NCBI GenBank assembly: GCA_017398725.1 | Contig: JAFQFA010000002.1 | Coordinates: 124,001 to 188,000 of the forward strand | DNA: 64,000 nt | Origin: Oscillospiraceae bacterium | GTDB lineage: Bacteria > Bacillota > Clostridia > Oscillospirales > Oscillospiraceae | Direction of reading: 5' to 3' | Part shown: piece by piece, positions 26,217 through 34,956 of the stretch | Layout of the letters: every line of letters starts with the position of its first letter | Position numbering within the stretch: position 1 is the stretch's first letter | The notes under the pieces: generated by a model | Database searches by the model: none | The model's input: the letters and a program-made list of their open reading frames with translations, nothing else | Told to the model about the DNA's origin: nothing | Translations under genes and position numbers: made by a program

Positions 26217-27776
26217 ATGAAGCTTAATTATAAACGGACCATTTTGGTCGGCTTTGCATTTTTCTTGATCAGCGCGTTTTGGCAGGCGTATGATGCAACG
26301 ATACCGGTCATTCTGACCAATAAATTCGGCATGAGCCAGACTTGGTCCGGCGTGATTATGGCGTTGGATAATATCTTGGCAGTATTTATGTTGCCGCTGT
26401 TTGGTGCGATTTCCGATAAATGCACCTCCAAGCGTGGCAAGCGTACCCCCTTTATTACAGTGGGTACCATTATTGCAGCGATTGCTATTTTGGGTCTTGC
26501 AGTGATCGACAATGTCCAGCTTAACAATATCTCCGCTGTTAAGGAATTTGATTCCGTTACTACTCTGGAAGCCATTTATGATACACAGGCGGAAATTAAG
26601 CTCCAGACTCCGGAGGGCGAAGCTTTTGTCCTGCAGGAAATCTTCGAAAAAGATGCGTTCCTGCAAATTACCAGCACTGTAGAAGATGCACAGACCGGTA
26701 AACAAATCACCAATCCCGATTATACCAACTATGTGATTCCTGCTCGGCAGGCATATGCTGCCCAGCAGACGGCAGCCAATCCCACGGCACTGATCTTGTT
26801 TATTGTTGTTTTGCTGGTAGTACTTGTGGCGATGGCAACATTCCGCAGCCCTGCGGTTGCGGTGATGCCGGATGTAACCGTTAAGCCCTTGCGCAGTAAA
26901 GCCAATGCAATTATCAATCTAATGGGCACAGCCGGTGGTATCTTGGTTCTGGTACTGGGCATTGTGTTTGCAACTTCTGCTGTCCGGAATCAGCTGATGA
27001 ATTATTATGTCTATTATGGTGTGATCGCTGCGATTATGCTGATTGCCCTTGGCATTTTCCTGTCTACGGTTCGTGAGCCGGAATGGTCCCGCCAGATGCG
27101 TGAGGACAGCATTCGTATGGGCTTTGAGGAAGAGGAAGCCCCCAGTGCAGAGGAAAGAAAGCTTTCCGCTTCGGAAAAGCGCTCACTGCTGTTCATTTTG
27201 GCATCCATCGCTTTGTGGTACTTTGGCTATAATGCGGTTACATCCAAATATGCTGTCTATGCCGGTAATATCTTGAATATGGACTATAACACTACCTTGC
27301 TGGTGGCACAGGGTGCTGCGATTGTTGCCTACCTGCCTGCAGGTATGGTTGCTTCGAAAATCGGTCGGAAGAAGACTATCATGGCTGGCGTTGTGATGTT
27401 AACAGGTGCATTCGGTGCGGCTTCCTTTATGCGTGCCGGCAGTCCTGTGCTGGTTATGAACATCCTCTTCGCACTGGCTGGTATTGGTTGGGCAACCATC
27501 AATGTAAACTCCTTCCCCATGGTGGTAGAGATGTGCAGCGGTGCGGATATTGGCAAGTATACCGGTTTTTACTACACGGCATCTATGTCCGCACAGATCG
27601 TAACGCCTATGCTTTCCGGTTTCTTTATGGATATGGACGGTGTGGGCATGACCGTTTTGTTCCCCTATGCTGCCATTTTTGCCGGTCTTGCTCTCCTGAC
27701 GATGGCCTTTGTGCGCCACGGTGATTCTAAGCCTGCTGCTAAGGAAGGGCTGGAAGCGCTGGATATTGACGATTGA
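26217..27776 (+). CDS. MFS transporter with a large external loop
   Basis: A 519-residue major facilitator with about 12 helices. N-terminal helices carry the family turn SDKCTSKRGKRTPFI between helices 2 and 3, similar to the SLC45/sugar-cation symporter group. Between helices 3 and 4 (about residues 100-185) there is an unusual hydrophilic insert of about 80 residues predicted outside the cell. A charged cytoplasmic loop (around residue 290-325) separates the halves. The substrate is unknown; the next gene, a phosphodiesterase, suggests a link to phosphodiester or sugar uptake, by position only. ATG 26217 has GGGAGG upstream; an ATG at 26202 overlaps the mtnN stop. Confidence 0.85.
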   Translation: MKLNYKRTILVGFAFFLISAFWQAYDATIPVILTNKFGMSQTWSGVIMALDNILAVFMLPLFGAISDKCTSKRGKRTPFITVGTIIAAIAILGLAVIDNVQLNNISAVKEFDSVTTLEAIYDTQAEIKLQTPEGEAFVLQEIFEKDAFLQITSTVEDAQTGKQITNPDYTNYVIPARQAYAAQQTAANPTALILFIVVLLVVLVAMATFRSPAVAVMPDVTVKPLRSKANAIINLMGTAGGILVLVLGIVFATSAVRNQLMNYYVYYGVIAAIMLIALGIFLSTVREPEWSRQMREDSIRMGFEEEEAPSAEERKLSASEKRSLLFILASIALWYFGYNAVTSKYAVYAGNILNMDYNTTLLVAQGAAIVAYLPAGMVASKIGRKKTIMAGVVMLTGAFGAASFMRAGSPVLVMNILFALAGIGWATINVNSFPMVVEMCSGADIGKYTGFYYTASMSAQIVTPMLSGFFMDMDGVGMTVLFPYAAIFAGLALLTMAFVRHGDSKPAAKEGLEALDIDD

Positions 27777-27778
27777 TT

Positions 27779-28591
27779 ATGATTTACATGCTGATTGCGA
27801 TTCTGATTGCCTGTGTTCTTTACGCCTTTTCCGTGATGGGACGGCGGGGGCAGCCGGGCTTTGATAAATTCCATCATTGGTATTACGCCCATCGGGGATT
27901 GCATGGAGAGGGCGTCCCGGAGAACTCCATGGCGGCATTCCGGAAAGCAAAAGATGCCGGCTTCGGAATCGAACTGGATATCCATCTTTTAAAAGACGGC
28001 TCTTTGGCAGTGATCCATGATGCTGCCCTGCGCCGGACCACGGGGCAGGAGGGGTTCGTGGAAGATCTGCGGGCGGAAGACCTTGTGAAATTTTACTTAG
28101 AGGGCACACAGGAAACGATCCCGCTGTTTTCTCAAGTGCTTGAACTGTATGATGGGGAAGCACCGCTGATCGTGGAACTCAAGTGTGAGCGTAATAACTA
28201 TGCCCAGCTGTGCCGTGCCACCTGCGAAATGTTGGACGGTTACAAAGGGCTGTACTGCTTGGAGTCCTTTGATCCTCGGTGCGTGCATTGGTTGCGTAAG
28301 AACCGGCCGGATCTGATCCGTGGTCAATTGACAGAAAATTATTTCCATTCTCCCCAAAGTAAATTGCCTTGGATTTTAAAGTTTATTCTTTCATGGCAAA
28401 TGATGAATTTTCTTACTATGCCGGACTTTGTGGCATACCGGTTCCGGGATCGTTCTCATCCGTCCAATTGGTTTGCCCGCAAGCTGTGGAAACTCCACGG
28501 TGTCAGCTGGACGCTGAAATCCCCCGAGGAGTTCAAGCTGGCCATAGACGATCATTGCTTAGCTATTTTTGAAGGATTTATCCCTGAATAA
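27779..28591 (+). CDS. Glycerophosphodiester phosphodiesterase (GDPD) family protein with N-terminal membrane anchor
   Basis: A protein of about 270 residues with one N-terminal hydrophobic segment, then a TIM-barrel GDPD domain. Catalytic signatures: YAHRGLHGEGVPENSMAAF (HR and the downstream E), GIELDIHLLKDG (E-x-D metal ligands), VIHDAALRRTTG (catalytic His) and LIVELK (Glu). Family members hydrolyse glycerophosphodiesters to glycerol-3-phosphate plus alcohol; exact substrate unknown. ATG 27779 lies 2 bases after the MFS stop; a TTG at 27773 or an ATG at 27788 are alternatives, and no clear ribosome site decides, so coupling to the upstream gene is likely. Confidence 0.88.
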   Translation: MIYMLIAILIACVLYAFSVMGRRGQPGFDKFHHWYYAHRGLHGEGVPENSMAAFRKAKDAGFGIELDIHLLKDGSLAVIHDAALRRTTGQEGFVEDLRAEDLVKFYLEGTQETIPLFSQVLELYDGEAPLIVELKCERNNYAQLCRATCEMLDGYKGLYCLESFDPRCVHWLRKNRPDLIRGQLTENYFHSPQSKLPWILKFILSWQMMNFLTMPDFVAYRFRDRSHPSNWFARKLWKLHGVSWTLKSPEEFKLAIDDHCLAIFEGFIPE

Positions 28592-28593
28592 AT

Positions 28594-28624
28594 AAAACCT
28601 CCGGCTCTGCCGGAGGTTTTATTC
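28594..28624. terminator. Bidirectional terminator between GDPD gene and dapA
   Basis: A 12-bp stem AAAACCTCCGGC / GCCGGAGGTTTT with a TCT loop, flanked by A-rich sequence on the left and ATTCATT on the right. Confidence 0.9.
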
Positions 28625-29492
28625 ATTGTAAATACTGCGCAAGCTTTTCCTTGAGTGCGTCACTTGGAGGTCCTAAGGGTAAGCGACACGCCCCACAATC
28701 GTATCCTACAAGACCCATTGCATATTTAATGGGAATGGGATTGACTTCGGTAAACAGCAGCCCAATTAAATCGCTCATGCCGCATTGTATCGCTGCGGCA
28801 ACGGGGCGGTCGCCTCTAAGTGCCGCTTTTGCCATCTGCTGCGTTTCAAAAGGACGCAAATTGGATAAAACAGAGATCACGCCAACTGCACCAACGGCAA
28901 TTGCAGGAACGATTTGATCGTCATTGCCGGACCAGATATAGAAGTCCTCCGGGCAGGCGTTGCGGATCTTTGCAATTTTGGTGATGTCGGAAGATGCCTC
29001 TTTCACGCCTACGATATTTTTAAGTTTACTGAGCCGTTGATAGAGGCTGACAGGCATATCCAAGCCGGTGCGGGAGGGAACATTATATAGGATCACCGGA
29101 ATATCCACAGCATTTGCGATTGCTGCAAAGTGCCTGTAAAGGCTCTCTTGATTGCCTTTGTTGTAATAAGGCGCAACCACCAATAACCCGTCTACGCCGC
29201 AGTTTTGTGCGGCACGGCTGAGGGCAACTGCGTGCTCTGTGGAATTAGAGCCGGTGCCTGCAATTACAAGCATTTCATCCTTTGCAAATTCTTTTCCCTT
29301 GCGAAAAAGCTCTAATTTTTCGGTATCACTCAGTACCGGAGATTCGCCGGTGGTGCCTGCAAGCACAATGGCTTTAATCCCGGCTGTCGATTGCTGCCGA
29401 ATCAGCGATTCCAGCATGGGATAGTTAATTTTGTCGTTGATAAAAGGCGTAACAAGCGCTGTGCATGCGCCTGTAAATAAAGGTTGCCGCAT
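28623..29492 (-). CDS. dapA: 4-hydroxy-tetrahydrodipicolinate synthase
   Basis: A 289-residue TIM-barrel aldolase that condenses pyruvate with aspartate semialdehyde, the first step towards lysine and diaminopimelate for the cell wall. It shows [14 protein letters not shown] (pyruvate pocket), [16 protein letters not shown], the catalytic Tyr in LYNVPSRTG and the Schiff-base Lys in VGVKEASSD. Length is normal. ATG 29492 has GGAGG eight bases upstream, better than the GTG at 29501. It stands alone here: no other lysine pathway gene is adjacent. Confidence 0.95.
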   Translation of the reverse strand: MRQPLFTGACTALVTPFINDKINYPMLESLIRQQSTAGIKAIVLAGTTGESPVLSDTEKLELFRKGKEFAKDEMLVIAGTGSNSTEHAVALSRAAQNCGVDGLLVVAPYYNKGNQESLYRHFAAIANAVDIPVILYNVPSRTGLDMPVSLYQRLSKLKNIVGVKEASSDITKIAKIRNACPEDFYIWSGNDDQIVPAIAVGAVGVISVLSNLRPFETQQMAKAALRGDRPVAAAIQCGMSDLIGLLFTEVNPIPIKYAMGLVGYDCGACRLPLGPPSDALKEKLAQYLQ

Positions 29493-29540
29493 AAAATACA
29501 CCTCCAGAACAATCTATGCACCGGAGTATGTAATTGCTTA

Positions 29541-29569
29541 TTGCAAAATAACGAAAAATCAACTATACT
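29541..29569 (+). promoter_or_regulatory. Promoter of queA-tgt
   Basis: TTGCAA, a 17-base spacer and TATACT at 29564-29569, 33 bases before the queA TTG start. Confidence 0.75.
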
Positions 29570-29601
29570 GTACCAATAACAGTAACCTTGGAGGGAACAA
29601 T

Positions 29602-30630
29602 TTGAAGACCCACGATTTTTGGTATGATCTGCCGGAGGAATTGATCGCACAGACACCTCTTCAGGATAGAACTGCATCCAAATTATTGGTTTTGGATCGC
29701 AATAGCGGCAATGTAGATCACCGCCATTTCTATGATGTTGTTGATTATCTAAAACCCGGCGATTGCTTGGTGATGAATGATTCCCGTGTGTTACCTGCGC
29801 GCCTTCTTGGCAGTCGTCCTACAGGCGGAGCGGTTGAACTGTTGCTTTTAAAAGATTTGGGGGATCGGTGCTGGGAGTGCCTCGCAAAACCCGGCAGAAA
29901 GCTTCGTGAGGGACAGGAGGTTCTCTTTGGCGATGGACAGCTAAAGGCGGTGATCCGTCAGGTGCTGCCGGATGGAAATCGTGTAGTTGAATTTTTCTAT
30001 GAGGGAATCTTCTTGGAGGTTTTGGAGCGGTTGGGCAAAATGCCGCTGCCGCCTTATATCAAGGAAGAGTTGCAGGATAATGAACGGTACCAAACTGTTT
30101 ATTCCAAACAGGTTGGTTCTGCAGCTGCACCCACAGCGGGATTGCATTTCACGCAGGAACTGCTGGACCGGATTCGTGCCAAAGGTGTCAACACTGCTTT
30201 TGTGACCTTACATGTAGGCTTGGGTACATTTCGCCCGGTCAAGGCGGAGGATATTTCCCAGCATCATATGCACAGCGAACTGTGTATCATCAGTGAAGAA
30301 ACAGCTGCCCTGTTGAACACAACACGGCAACAGGGAGGACGGATCATTTGTGTCGGGACGACTTCCTGCCGAACCTTGGAATCTTTGGTGGGGGAGGATG
30401 GTACATTCGTGCCTTGCAGTAAATGGACGGATATTTTCATCTATCCCGGTTACCGGTTTAAAGCAATGAACGGACTGATAACCAATTTCCATCTGCCCGA
30501 AAGCACCTTGGTGATGTTGGTTTCCGCTTTTGCAGGCCGTGAACATGTTCTGGAAGCTTATCGTCAGGCAGTTGCGCACAGGTATCGTTTCTTCAGCTTT
30601 GGCGACGCCATGTTTATAGGAGATATGTAG
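29602..30630 (+). CDS. queA: tRNA preQ1(34) S-adenosylmethionine ribosyltransferase-isomerase
   Basis: A 342-residue enzyme that transfers the ribosyl part of S-adenosylmethionine to preQ1 in tRNA, forming epoxyqueuosine. Family phrases: [18 protein letters not shown] at the N terminus, [52 protein letters not shown] and [20 protein letters not shown]. Start: TTG 29602 with GGAGGG six bases upstream; earlier in-frame starts have no ribosome site and overlap the promoter. tgt follows after one base, so both act in queuosine synthesis and are co-transcribed. Confidence 0.97.
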   Translation: MKTHDFWYDLPEELIAQTPLQDRTASKLLVLDRNSGNVDHRHFYDVVDYLKPGDCLVMNDSRVLPARLLGSRPTGGAVELLLLKDLGDRCWECLAKPGRKLREGQEVLFGDGQLKAVIRQVLPDGNRVVEFFYEGIFLEVLERLGKMPLPPYIKEELQDNERYQTVYSKQVGSAAAPTAGLHFTQELLDRIRAKGVNTAFVTLHVGLGTFRPVKAEDISQHHMHSELCIISEETAALLNTTRQQGGRIICVGTTSCRTLESLVGEDGTFVPCSKWTDIFIYPGYRFKAMNGLITNFHLPESTLVMLVSAFAGREHVLEAYRQAVAHRYRFFSFGDAMFIGDM

Positions 30631-30631
30631 T

Positions 30632-31762
30632 ATGTTTGAACTGAAAAAGACGGAAGGGAATGCCCGCCGGGGTGAATTCACCTGTGCCCATGGAACGGTC
30701 CAGACACCTGTTTTTATGAATGTGGGTACACAAGGCGCTATCAAGGGTGCGTTGAGTGCGGAGGATTTAAAAGCTATCCGCTGTCAAGTGGAACTGTCCA
30801 ATACCTATCATTTACATCTTCGCCCCGGCGATAAGTTGGTGAAAGAATGCGGCGGCTTGCACAAGTTTATGACTTGGGACGGACCGATCCTAACGGATTC
30901 CGGTGGATTTCAAGTGTTTAGTTTGGCTTCTTTGCGTAAGATCAAGGAAGAGGGGGTTACCTTTGCGTCCCATATTGACGGTCATAAGATTTTTATGGGG
31001 CCGGAGGAAAGTATGCAGATCCAATCCAATCTTGGCTCGGATATCTGCATGGCTTTTGATGAATGTATTGAAAACCCCGCGCCGAGGGACTATGTAAAGG
31101 AAAGTATTGGCCGCACATATCGCTGGCTTGTGCGCTGCAAGGAAGAAAATGCCCGTCTAAATGCATTACCTGACACGGTGAATCCCCAGCAGATGCTTTG
31201 GGGCATCAATCAGGGTGGCACTTACGCAGATCTGCGTGTAGATCATATGAAGCGTATTGCGGATCTGGACTTGCCCGGTTACGCCATCGGCGGTTTGGCT
31301 GTGGGTGAAACAGCGGAAGAAATGTACGATATTATTGAGGCAGTGGAACCCCATATGCCAAAAGATAAGACCCGTTATCTGATGGGCGTTGGTACACCGA
31401 CGAATATTATCGAAGCAGTGGCAAGAGGTGTAGATTTCTTCGATTGTGTGATGCCGGCACGAAATGCACGTCATGCCAAGCTCTTTACATGGCAGGGTGC
31501 TATCAATATGAAAAATGCCAAATACGCAACGGATCTGCAGCCGATTGATCCGGAATGTGATTGCCCGGTATGCCGTCGTTTCAGCAGAGCCTATATCCGC
31601 CACTTGTTTGTTGCGGACGAAATGCTGGCAATGCGTCTTGCGGTAATGCACAATCTATATTTCTATAACCGTTTAATGGAGCGGATTCGCGAAAGTCTGG
31701 ATAACGGTACTTTTGCTGCGTTTAGAAGTGAATATTCTGAGAAGCTTTCCAGAAGAATTTAA
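30632..31762 (+). CDS. tgt: tRNA-guanine transglycosylase
   Basis: A 376-residue TIM-barrel enzyme that exchanges guanine 34 for preQ1 in tRNAs for Asp, Asn, His and Tyr. Seen: ILTDSGGFQVFSL (catalytic Asp), the substrate region MAFDECIENP, QGGTYADLR, GYAIGGLAVGE, the second catalytic Asp in FFDCVMPARNARH, and the zinc site CDCPVCRRF followed by a His. Length matches the family. The ATG at 30632 follows AGGAGATATGTAGT. It is the second gene of the queA unit. Confidence 0.98.
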   Translation: MFELKKTEGNARRGEFTCAHGTVQTPVFMNVGTQGAIKGALSAEDLKAIRCQVELSNTYHLHLRPGDKLVKECGGLHKFMTWDGPILTDSGGFQVFSLASLRKIKEEGVTFASHIDGHKIFMGPEESMQIQSNLGSDICMAFDECIENPAPRDYVKESIGRTYRWLVRCKEENARLNALPDTVNPQQMLWGINQGGTYADLRVDHMKRIADLDLPGYAIGGLAVGETAEEMYDIIEAVEPHMPKDKTRYLMGVGTPTNIIEAVARGVDFFDCVMPARNARHAKLFTWQGAINMKNAKYATDLQPIDPECDCPVCRRFSRAYIRHLFVADEMLAMRLAVMHNLYFYNRLMERIRESLDNGTFAAFRSEYSEKLSRRI

Positions 31763-31769
31763 AAATCTC

Positions 31770-31797
31770 TTGCAATTTGTCCAATGAGTGGTATAAT
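31770..31797 (+). promoter_or_regulatory. Promoter of yajC
   Basis: TTGCAA, a 16-base spacer and TATAAT, 31 bases before the yajC ATG; AAAGGAG lies 8 bases before that ATG. Confidence 0.75.
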
Positions 31798-31828
31798 AGC
31801 TAAGAATTTACTTTAAAGGAGAATACCT

Positions 31829-32233
31829 ATGTTTCATTTTCTCGAAGCTGCCACTACCGGCGCGGAAGGCGTTGTTCCCGGCAGCAATCCCAGCTCAATG
31901 ATTATTATGCTGGTTTTGATGATCGGTGTGTTCTATTTCATGCTGATTCGTCCTGAGAACAAGCGCAAGAAGGAAGCAGAGCAGCTTCGTTCTAATGTAA
32001 AAACCGGCGACAACATTACTACGATCGGTGGCATTACCGGTACGGTTGTGGACGTGAAGGAAGATCGCTTTGTGATCGAGACCGGTGCCGACCGTGTCCG
32101 TCTGGAACTGATGAAGTGGGCGCTGTCTACGAATGATACTGCGACTAAGGCTGCTGCAGAGCAGGCTAAGAAGACACAGGAAGCAAAGGCAAAGGCCAAG
32201 GCTGAAAAGAAAGCAAAGAAAACTGCAGAGTAA
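31829..32233 (+). CDS. yajC: Preprotein translocase subunit YajC
   Basis: A 134-residue single-span membrane protein that associates with SecDF-SecYEG. The transmembrane helix (about residues 24-42, MIIMLVLMIGVFYFMLI) is followed by RPENKRKKEAEQLRSNVKTGDNITTIGGI, the hallmark phrase, and VTVKED-like strands. The C-terminal 35 residues are an unusually long Ala/Lys-rich tail (residues 100-134) that probably extends into the cytoplasm. The queA-tgt-yajC order is common in bacteria; secD and secF do not follow here. A strong terminator ends it. Confidence 0.95.
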   Translation: MFHFLEAATTGAEGVVPGSNPSSMIIMLVLMIGVFYFMLIRPENKRKKEAEQLRSNVKTGDNITTIGGITGTVVDVKEDRFVIETGADRVRLELMKWALSTNDTATKAAAEQAKKTQEAKAKAKAEKKAKKTAE

Positions 32234-32236
32234 CAA

Positions 32237-32270
32237 AAATGTCCGTCACATCGTGACGGACATTTTTTAT
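32237..32270 (+). terminator. Terminator of yajC
   Basis: An 11-bp stem AATGTCCGTCA / TGACGGACATT with a 5-base loop and a run of T. It also sits at the 3' end of the convergent thrE gene (stop at 32267). Confidence 0.9.
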
Positions 32271-33505
32271 ATATTGCGACTTCGCCGTTTGCTCAACCGA
32301 TCCGTTAGGATGCGAAAAGCGGTTGAAACCAGTAGAATACCAACAGCCATTGCGCCAGCAACACTACCTGTGTTGCCAAGCTTGATTGCAAAGTTTGCCA
32401 TATCGCCGCGGACAGCGTAGTTAACAGAGTAATATACGCCTGCACCGGGAATCAAGGGGAACAAAGAAATCACAAGATAGGTGATCGCCGGGTATTTTCT
32501 GATTCTGGCCATTAGCTCAGAGTACATGGATGCAACCATTGCGCCAATCAGGTTTGCTGTGACATCGCCGACACCATAGTGCTGGCTGACGCGATAGGTA
32601 AGCCATGTAAGCGTACCGCCTGCGGCGCAGACAAATACGCCTAAACCGTGAATATTAAATAGGATTGCAAAGCCAATGCAGGCAAGAAAGCATGCGATCA
32701 GTTCAAGCCAAAGGGGGTGGAGTAAGGCCGCTGTAATTCCGGATTCGCCAAAAATAGATGTAAATAAGTTCCAAGCCGCGCCGGTACCCAAAGCAATGGC
32801 GATCGCTACCAAAAACACCTGCACGATCCTGTGGATACCGGAGTTTGTATCTCCGTAGATAATATCGCGTATGCCGTTTGTGAATAACCATCCGGGCACA
32901 AGGATCATCAGTGCACCGATGATGACAGCATCTGTATTGACAGAAATGTTTACTACATTGAAAAGATATGCGAAACAGGCCATTAAAAAGGTTGCAGATA
33001 TGATTTTAAAGAAATTGTTTGCTTTGAGCTTGTCCATTAGATCACTGACGATGCCTATAACAATACCGCAAATGCCGCCCCATATGGCATCAAGATAGTG
33101 ACCGCCAAACAAAATGGAAAAGCCGGCACCTCCCAAGAAATTCCCCAGTAAATAACTTGGATAGCTATAGTGGCGCAGGGTACGCTCTGTATTTTTTAAC
33201 CACTGTTTCGCAACTTGCGGGTCGGGCTTCTCGGCACAGATGCGACGGCTCAGGTTATAGAATTGCTCCAAAGAGTCTATGTCGTTTCCGTGCATGCCAA
33301 TGCGGCGCATTCGTGTCATCGGTTTTCCTTCAGCAGTTTCAATGCTGACATGTAAACAGTTGGGAATGGCAAATGCCTCCGCATTGATGCCATAGGCTTG
33401 CATGATGCGGTTAGCACTTTCTTCGATTCGGTATGTTTCTGCGCCGCACATACCCAGCTGATAGCCAAGGTCTGTAACAAGCTCCAACAGTGCATTATAA
33501 TCCAT
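32267..33505 (-). CDS. Threonine/serine exporter family protein (ThrE, single chain)
   Basis: A 412-residue membrane protein that joins both parts of ThrE in one chain. The soluble N-terminal DUF1212 part (1-115) carries GYQLGMCGAETYRIEESANRI and the RIGMHGND phrase. Five helices follow, then a second five-helix part (DUF3815-like, about 275-405, with FNIHGLGVFVCAAGGTLTWL). In relatives ThrE exports threonine and serine; the substrate here is inferred. In many Firmicutes the two parts are separate genes, so the fused form is worth noting. RBS is AAAGGTTCACCGCC before the ATG at 33505. Confidence 0.85.
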   Translation of the reverse strand: MDYNALLELVTDLGYQLGMCGAETYRIEESANRIMQAYGINAEAFAIPNCLHVSIETAEGKPMTRMRRIGMHGNDIDSLEQFYNLSRRICAEKPDPQVAKQWLKNTERTLRHYSYPSYLLGNFLGGAGFSILFGGHYLDAIWGGICGIVIGIVSDLMDKLKANNFFKIISATFLMACFAYLFNVVNISVNTDAVIIGALMILVPGWLFTNGIRDIIYGDTNSGIHRIVQVFLVAIAIALGTGAAWNLFTSIFGESGITAALLHPLWLELIACFLACIGFAILFNIHGLGVFVCAAGGTLTWLTYRVSQHYGVGDVTANLIGAMVASMYSELMARIRKYPAITYLVISLFPLIPGAGVYYSVNYAVRGDMANFAIKLGNTGSVAGAMAVGILLVSTAFRILTDRLSKRRSRNI

Positions 33506-33536
33506 GGCGGTGAACCTTTCTTGTTTTCTTTGTTCA

Positions 33537-33563
33537 GTATAGCATACATAAAAGAAATTACAA
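33537..33563 (-). promoter_or_regulatory. Promoter of the ThrE gene
   Basis: On the minus strand: TTGTAA, a 16-base spacer and TATACT, 32 bases before the ATG. Its -35 touches the T-run of the upstream degV terminator. Confidence 0.7.
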
Positions 33564-33594
33564 GATAAAAAGCCTGCCGTTTAGGGCAGGCTTT
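33562..33594 (-). terminator. Terminator of the HxlR-degV unit
   Basis: An AAAGCCTGCC / GGCAGGCTTT stem with a short loop; on the minus strand it is followed by TTTTTATC. It begins just after the degV stop at 33598. Confidence 0.85.
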
Positions 33595-33597
33595 GAA

Positions 33598-34440
33598 TTA
33601 TTTGCGAACGAACAGAACACCCAATGTGCCGGGGCCGCAGTGACAGGAGATTGTGCAGCCGGCTTCGGTCCAGTAAATATTGTCGAAATTGCCGTATTGC
33701 GCTACCGCTTCCGCGACAGCACTTTCACATGCTTCGTCAATGGGCGTGTGGGTTACAAACAGTGTGGAGTGGTCCAAATCATCCCGGTCAGCAAGACGCT
33801 CTTTTACATAGCTGGCAAGACACTTAGAATATGCGCCTCGGTATTTCTTTACAACAGACATTTTTCCGCCCTTTACTTCGATGCAGGGCTTCAGGTTCAA
33901 AAGGTTCGCACCGAGGGCAGCGACCATGGAGCAACGGCCGCCCTTGACCATATACTGCAGTTGATCCAGCAGGAAGCTGGCTTCTACCTTTTCCGTATAT
34001 GCATCCAGCTCTGCTTTTAAAGCATCCGGATCTGTGCAGCTTTCAGCCAATTGACAGGCTTTCAGCACGACAAGTCCCTGACCGGTGGAAAGATTCTGAG
34101 AATCCACAACCCGGACATTGGGGAAATCTTCGGCGGCGAGAAGCGCATTTTGATAGCAGGAAGAGAAACCGGAGCCCAGATTGATATGAATCACGGCATC
34201 GTAATCGGATGCATATTTTTCAAACATTTCGGTATATTCACCGATGTTCAGCGCGGTCGTTGTGCACAAATCGCCGCCGGCTGCTACATGAGCAAAGATA
34301 TCCTCCGGGGTAATTGTGACACGGTCCTTATAAGCAACGCCGTCTTTGATTGTTGTCAGGGGCAAAACACCGATATCGTATTTTTCCAAAAGCGCGGGTG
34401 AAAGATCACATGTGCTGTCGGTGGTGATTTTGATTCTCAT
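33598..34440 (-). CDS. DegV family fatty-acid-binding protein
   Basis: A 280-residue DegV/FakB-like protein. The N-terminal ITTDSTCDLSPALLEKYDIGVLPL and the LGSGFSSCYQNALLAAEDFPNV stretch hold the residues that cradle the fatty-acid carboxylate in this family; VVDSQNLSTGQGLVVL and VKGGRCS are also typical. FakB proteins present fatty acids to the kinase FakA for phosphorylation and use in phospholipids; no fakA-like gene is nearby. ATG 34440 has GAGGAG upstream. The HxlR gene lies 13 bases upstream on the same strand and may be co-transcribed. Confidence 0.92.
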   Translation of the reverse strand: MRIKITTDSTCDLSPALLEKYDIGVLPLTTIKDGVAYKDRVTITPEDIFAHVAAGGDLCTTTALNIGEYTEMFEKYASDYDAVIHINLGSGFSSCYQNALLAAEDFPNVRVVDSQNLSTGQGLVVLKACQLAESCTDPDALKAELDAYTEKVEASFLLDQLQYMVKGGRCSMVAALGANLLNLKPCIEVKGGKMSVVKKYRGAYSKCLASYVKERLADRDDLDHSTLFVTHTPIDEACESAVAEAVAQYGNFDNIYWTEAGCTISCHCGPGTLGVLFVRK

Positions 34441-34453
34441 ATTGTTCTCCTCT

Positions 34454-34825
34454 TTAATTTTTGTTTGCAATTGCCGGGGTGCTGCCCATCATGAAGCAGC
34501 AGCTTTCCATATCCAGTGTACGCAGGTAATCAGCACCCCAATCCCGCATGGCGATCAGTACCGGGAGGACACTTTTTCCCAATTCCGTTAATGAATACTC
34601 TACTTTAGGGGGGATTACCGGAAAAACTTCCCGGTGGATCAGGGCGTTGGATTCCAATTCGCGAAGCTGCTGTGTTAACATTTTAGCGGTTGCACCGGAG
34701 ATTAGCTTTTTCAGTTCGGAAAAGCGCAGTGTGCCTTCGGACAAATGCCAAAGGATCAGGGCTTTATATTTGCCGCCAATCATCTCTAAAGTGATTCCCA
34801 CAGGGCAAAAATCAGTAAGTTTCAC
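34454..34825 (-). CDS. HxlR family transcriptional regulator
   Basis: A 123-residue winged-helix regulator. It has the family phrase CPVGITLEMIGGKYKALILWHLSEG, the recognition region RFSELKKLISGATAKMLTQQLRELE and the wing PPKVEYSLTELGKSVLPVL. Cys7 at the N terminus is the conserved cysteine that in some HxlR proteins senses reactive electrophiles, and a CC pair sits near the end. GTG 34825 is chosen because GGAGG lies six bases upstream; the ATG 21 bases earlier lacks one. It is divergent from copA with a repeat between them, so control of copA or of itself is possible but unproven. Confidence 0.9.
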   Translation of the reverse strand: MKLTDFCPVGITLEMIGGKYKALILWHLSEGTLRFSELKKLISGATAKMLTQQLRELESNALIHREVFPVIPPKVEYSLTELGKSVLPVLIAMRDWGADYLRTLDMESCCFMMGSTPAIANKN

Positions 34826-34836
34826 GGAACACCTCC

Positions 34837-34870
34837 ATGGTATCAAAAAAGATAGTATGGTACAAAAAGG
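34837..34870. repeat. Direct repeats in the HxlR-copA divergent region (possible operator)
   Basis: The sequence ATGGTATCAAAAAA at 34837 recurs as ATGGTACAAAAAGG at 34857, a 20-bp period (two helical turns). A TATC-AAAAAA-GATA inverted repeat is nested at 34841-34854. The location just 5' of the HxlR start and of the copA promoter is right for autoregulation. Confidence 0.45.
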
Positions 34871-34877
34871 TGCATAC

Positions 34878-34905
34878 TTGTCTTTTGCGCATCGGATGGT
34901 AAAAT
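34878..34905 (+). promoter_or_regulatory. Possible promoter of copA
   Basis: TTGTCT, a 16-base spacer and TAAAAT at 34900-34905, about 50 bases before the copA start. No clear copper-regulator (CopY or CsoR) operator was recognised. Confidence 0.5.
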
Positions 34906-34956
34906 GATATCATACAAGTGTCACTATGTCAATCTTTCCAAAAAAGGAGCGATCCT

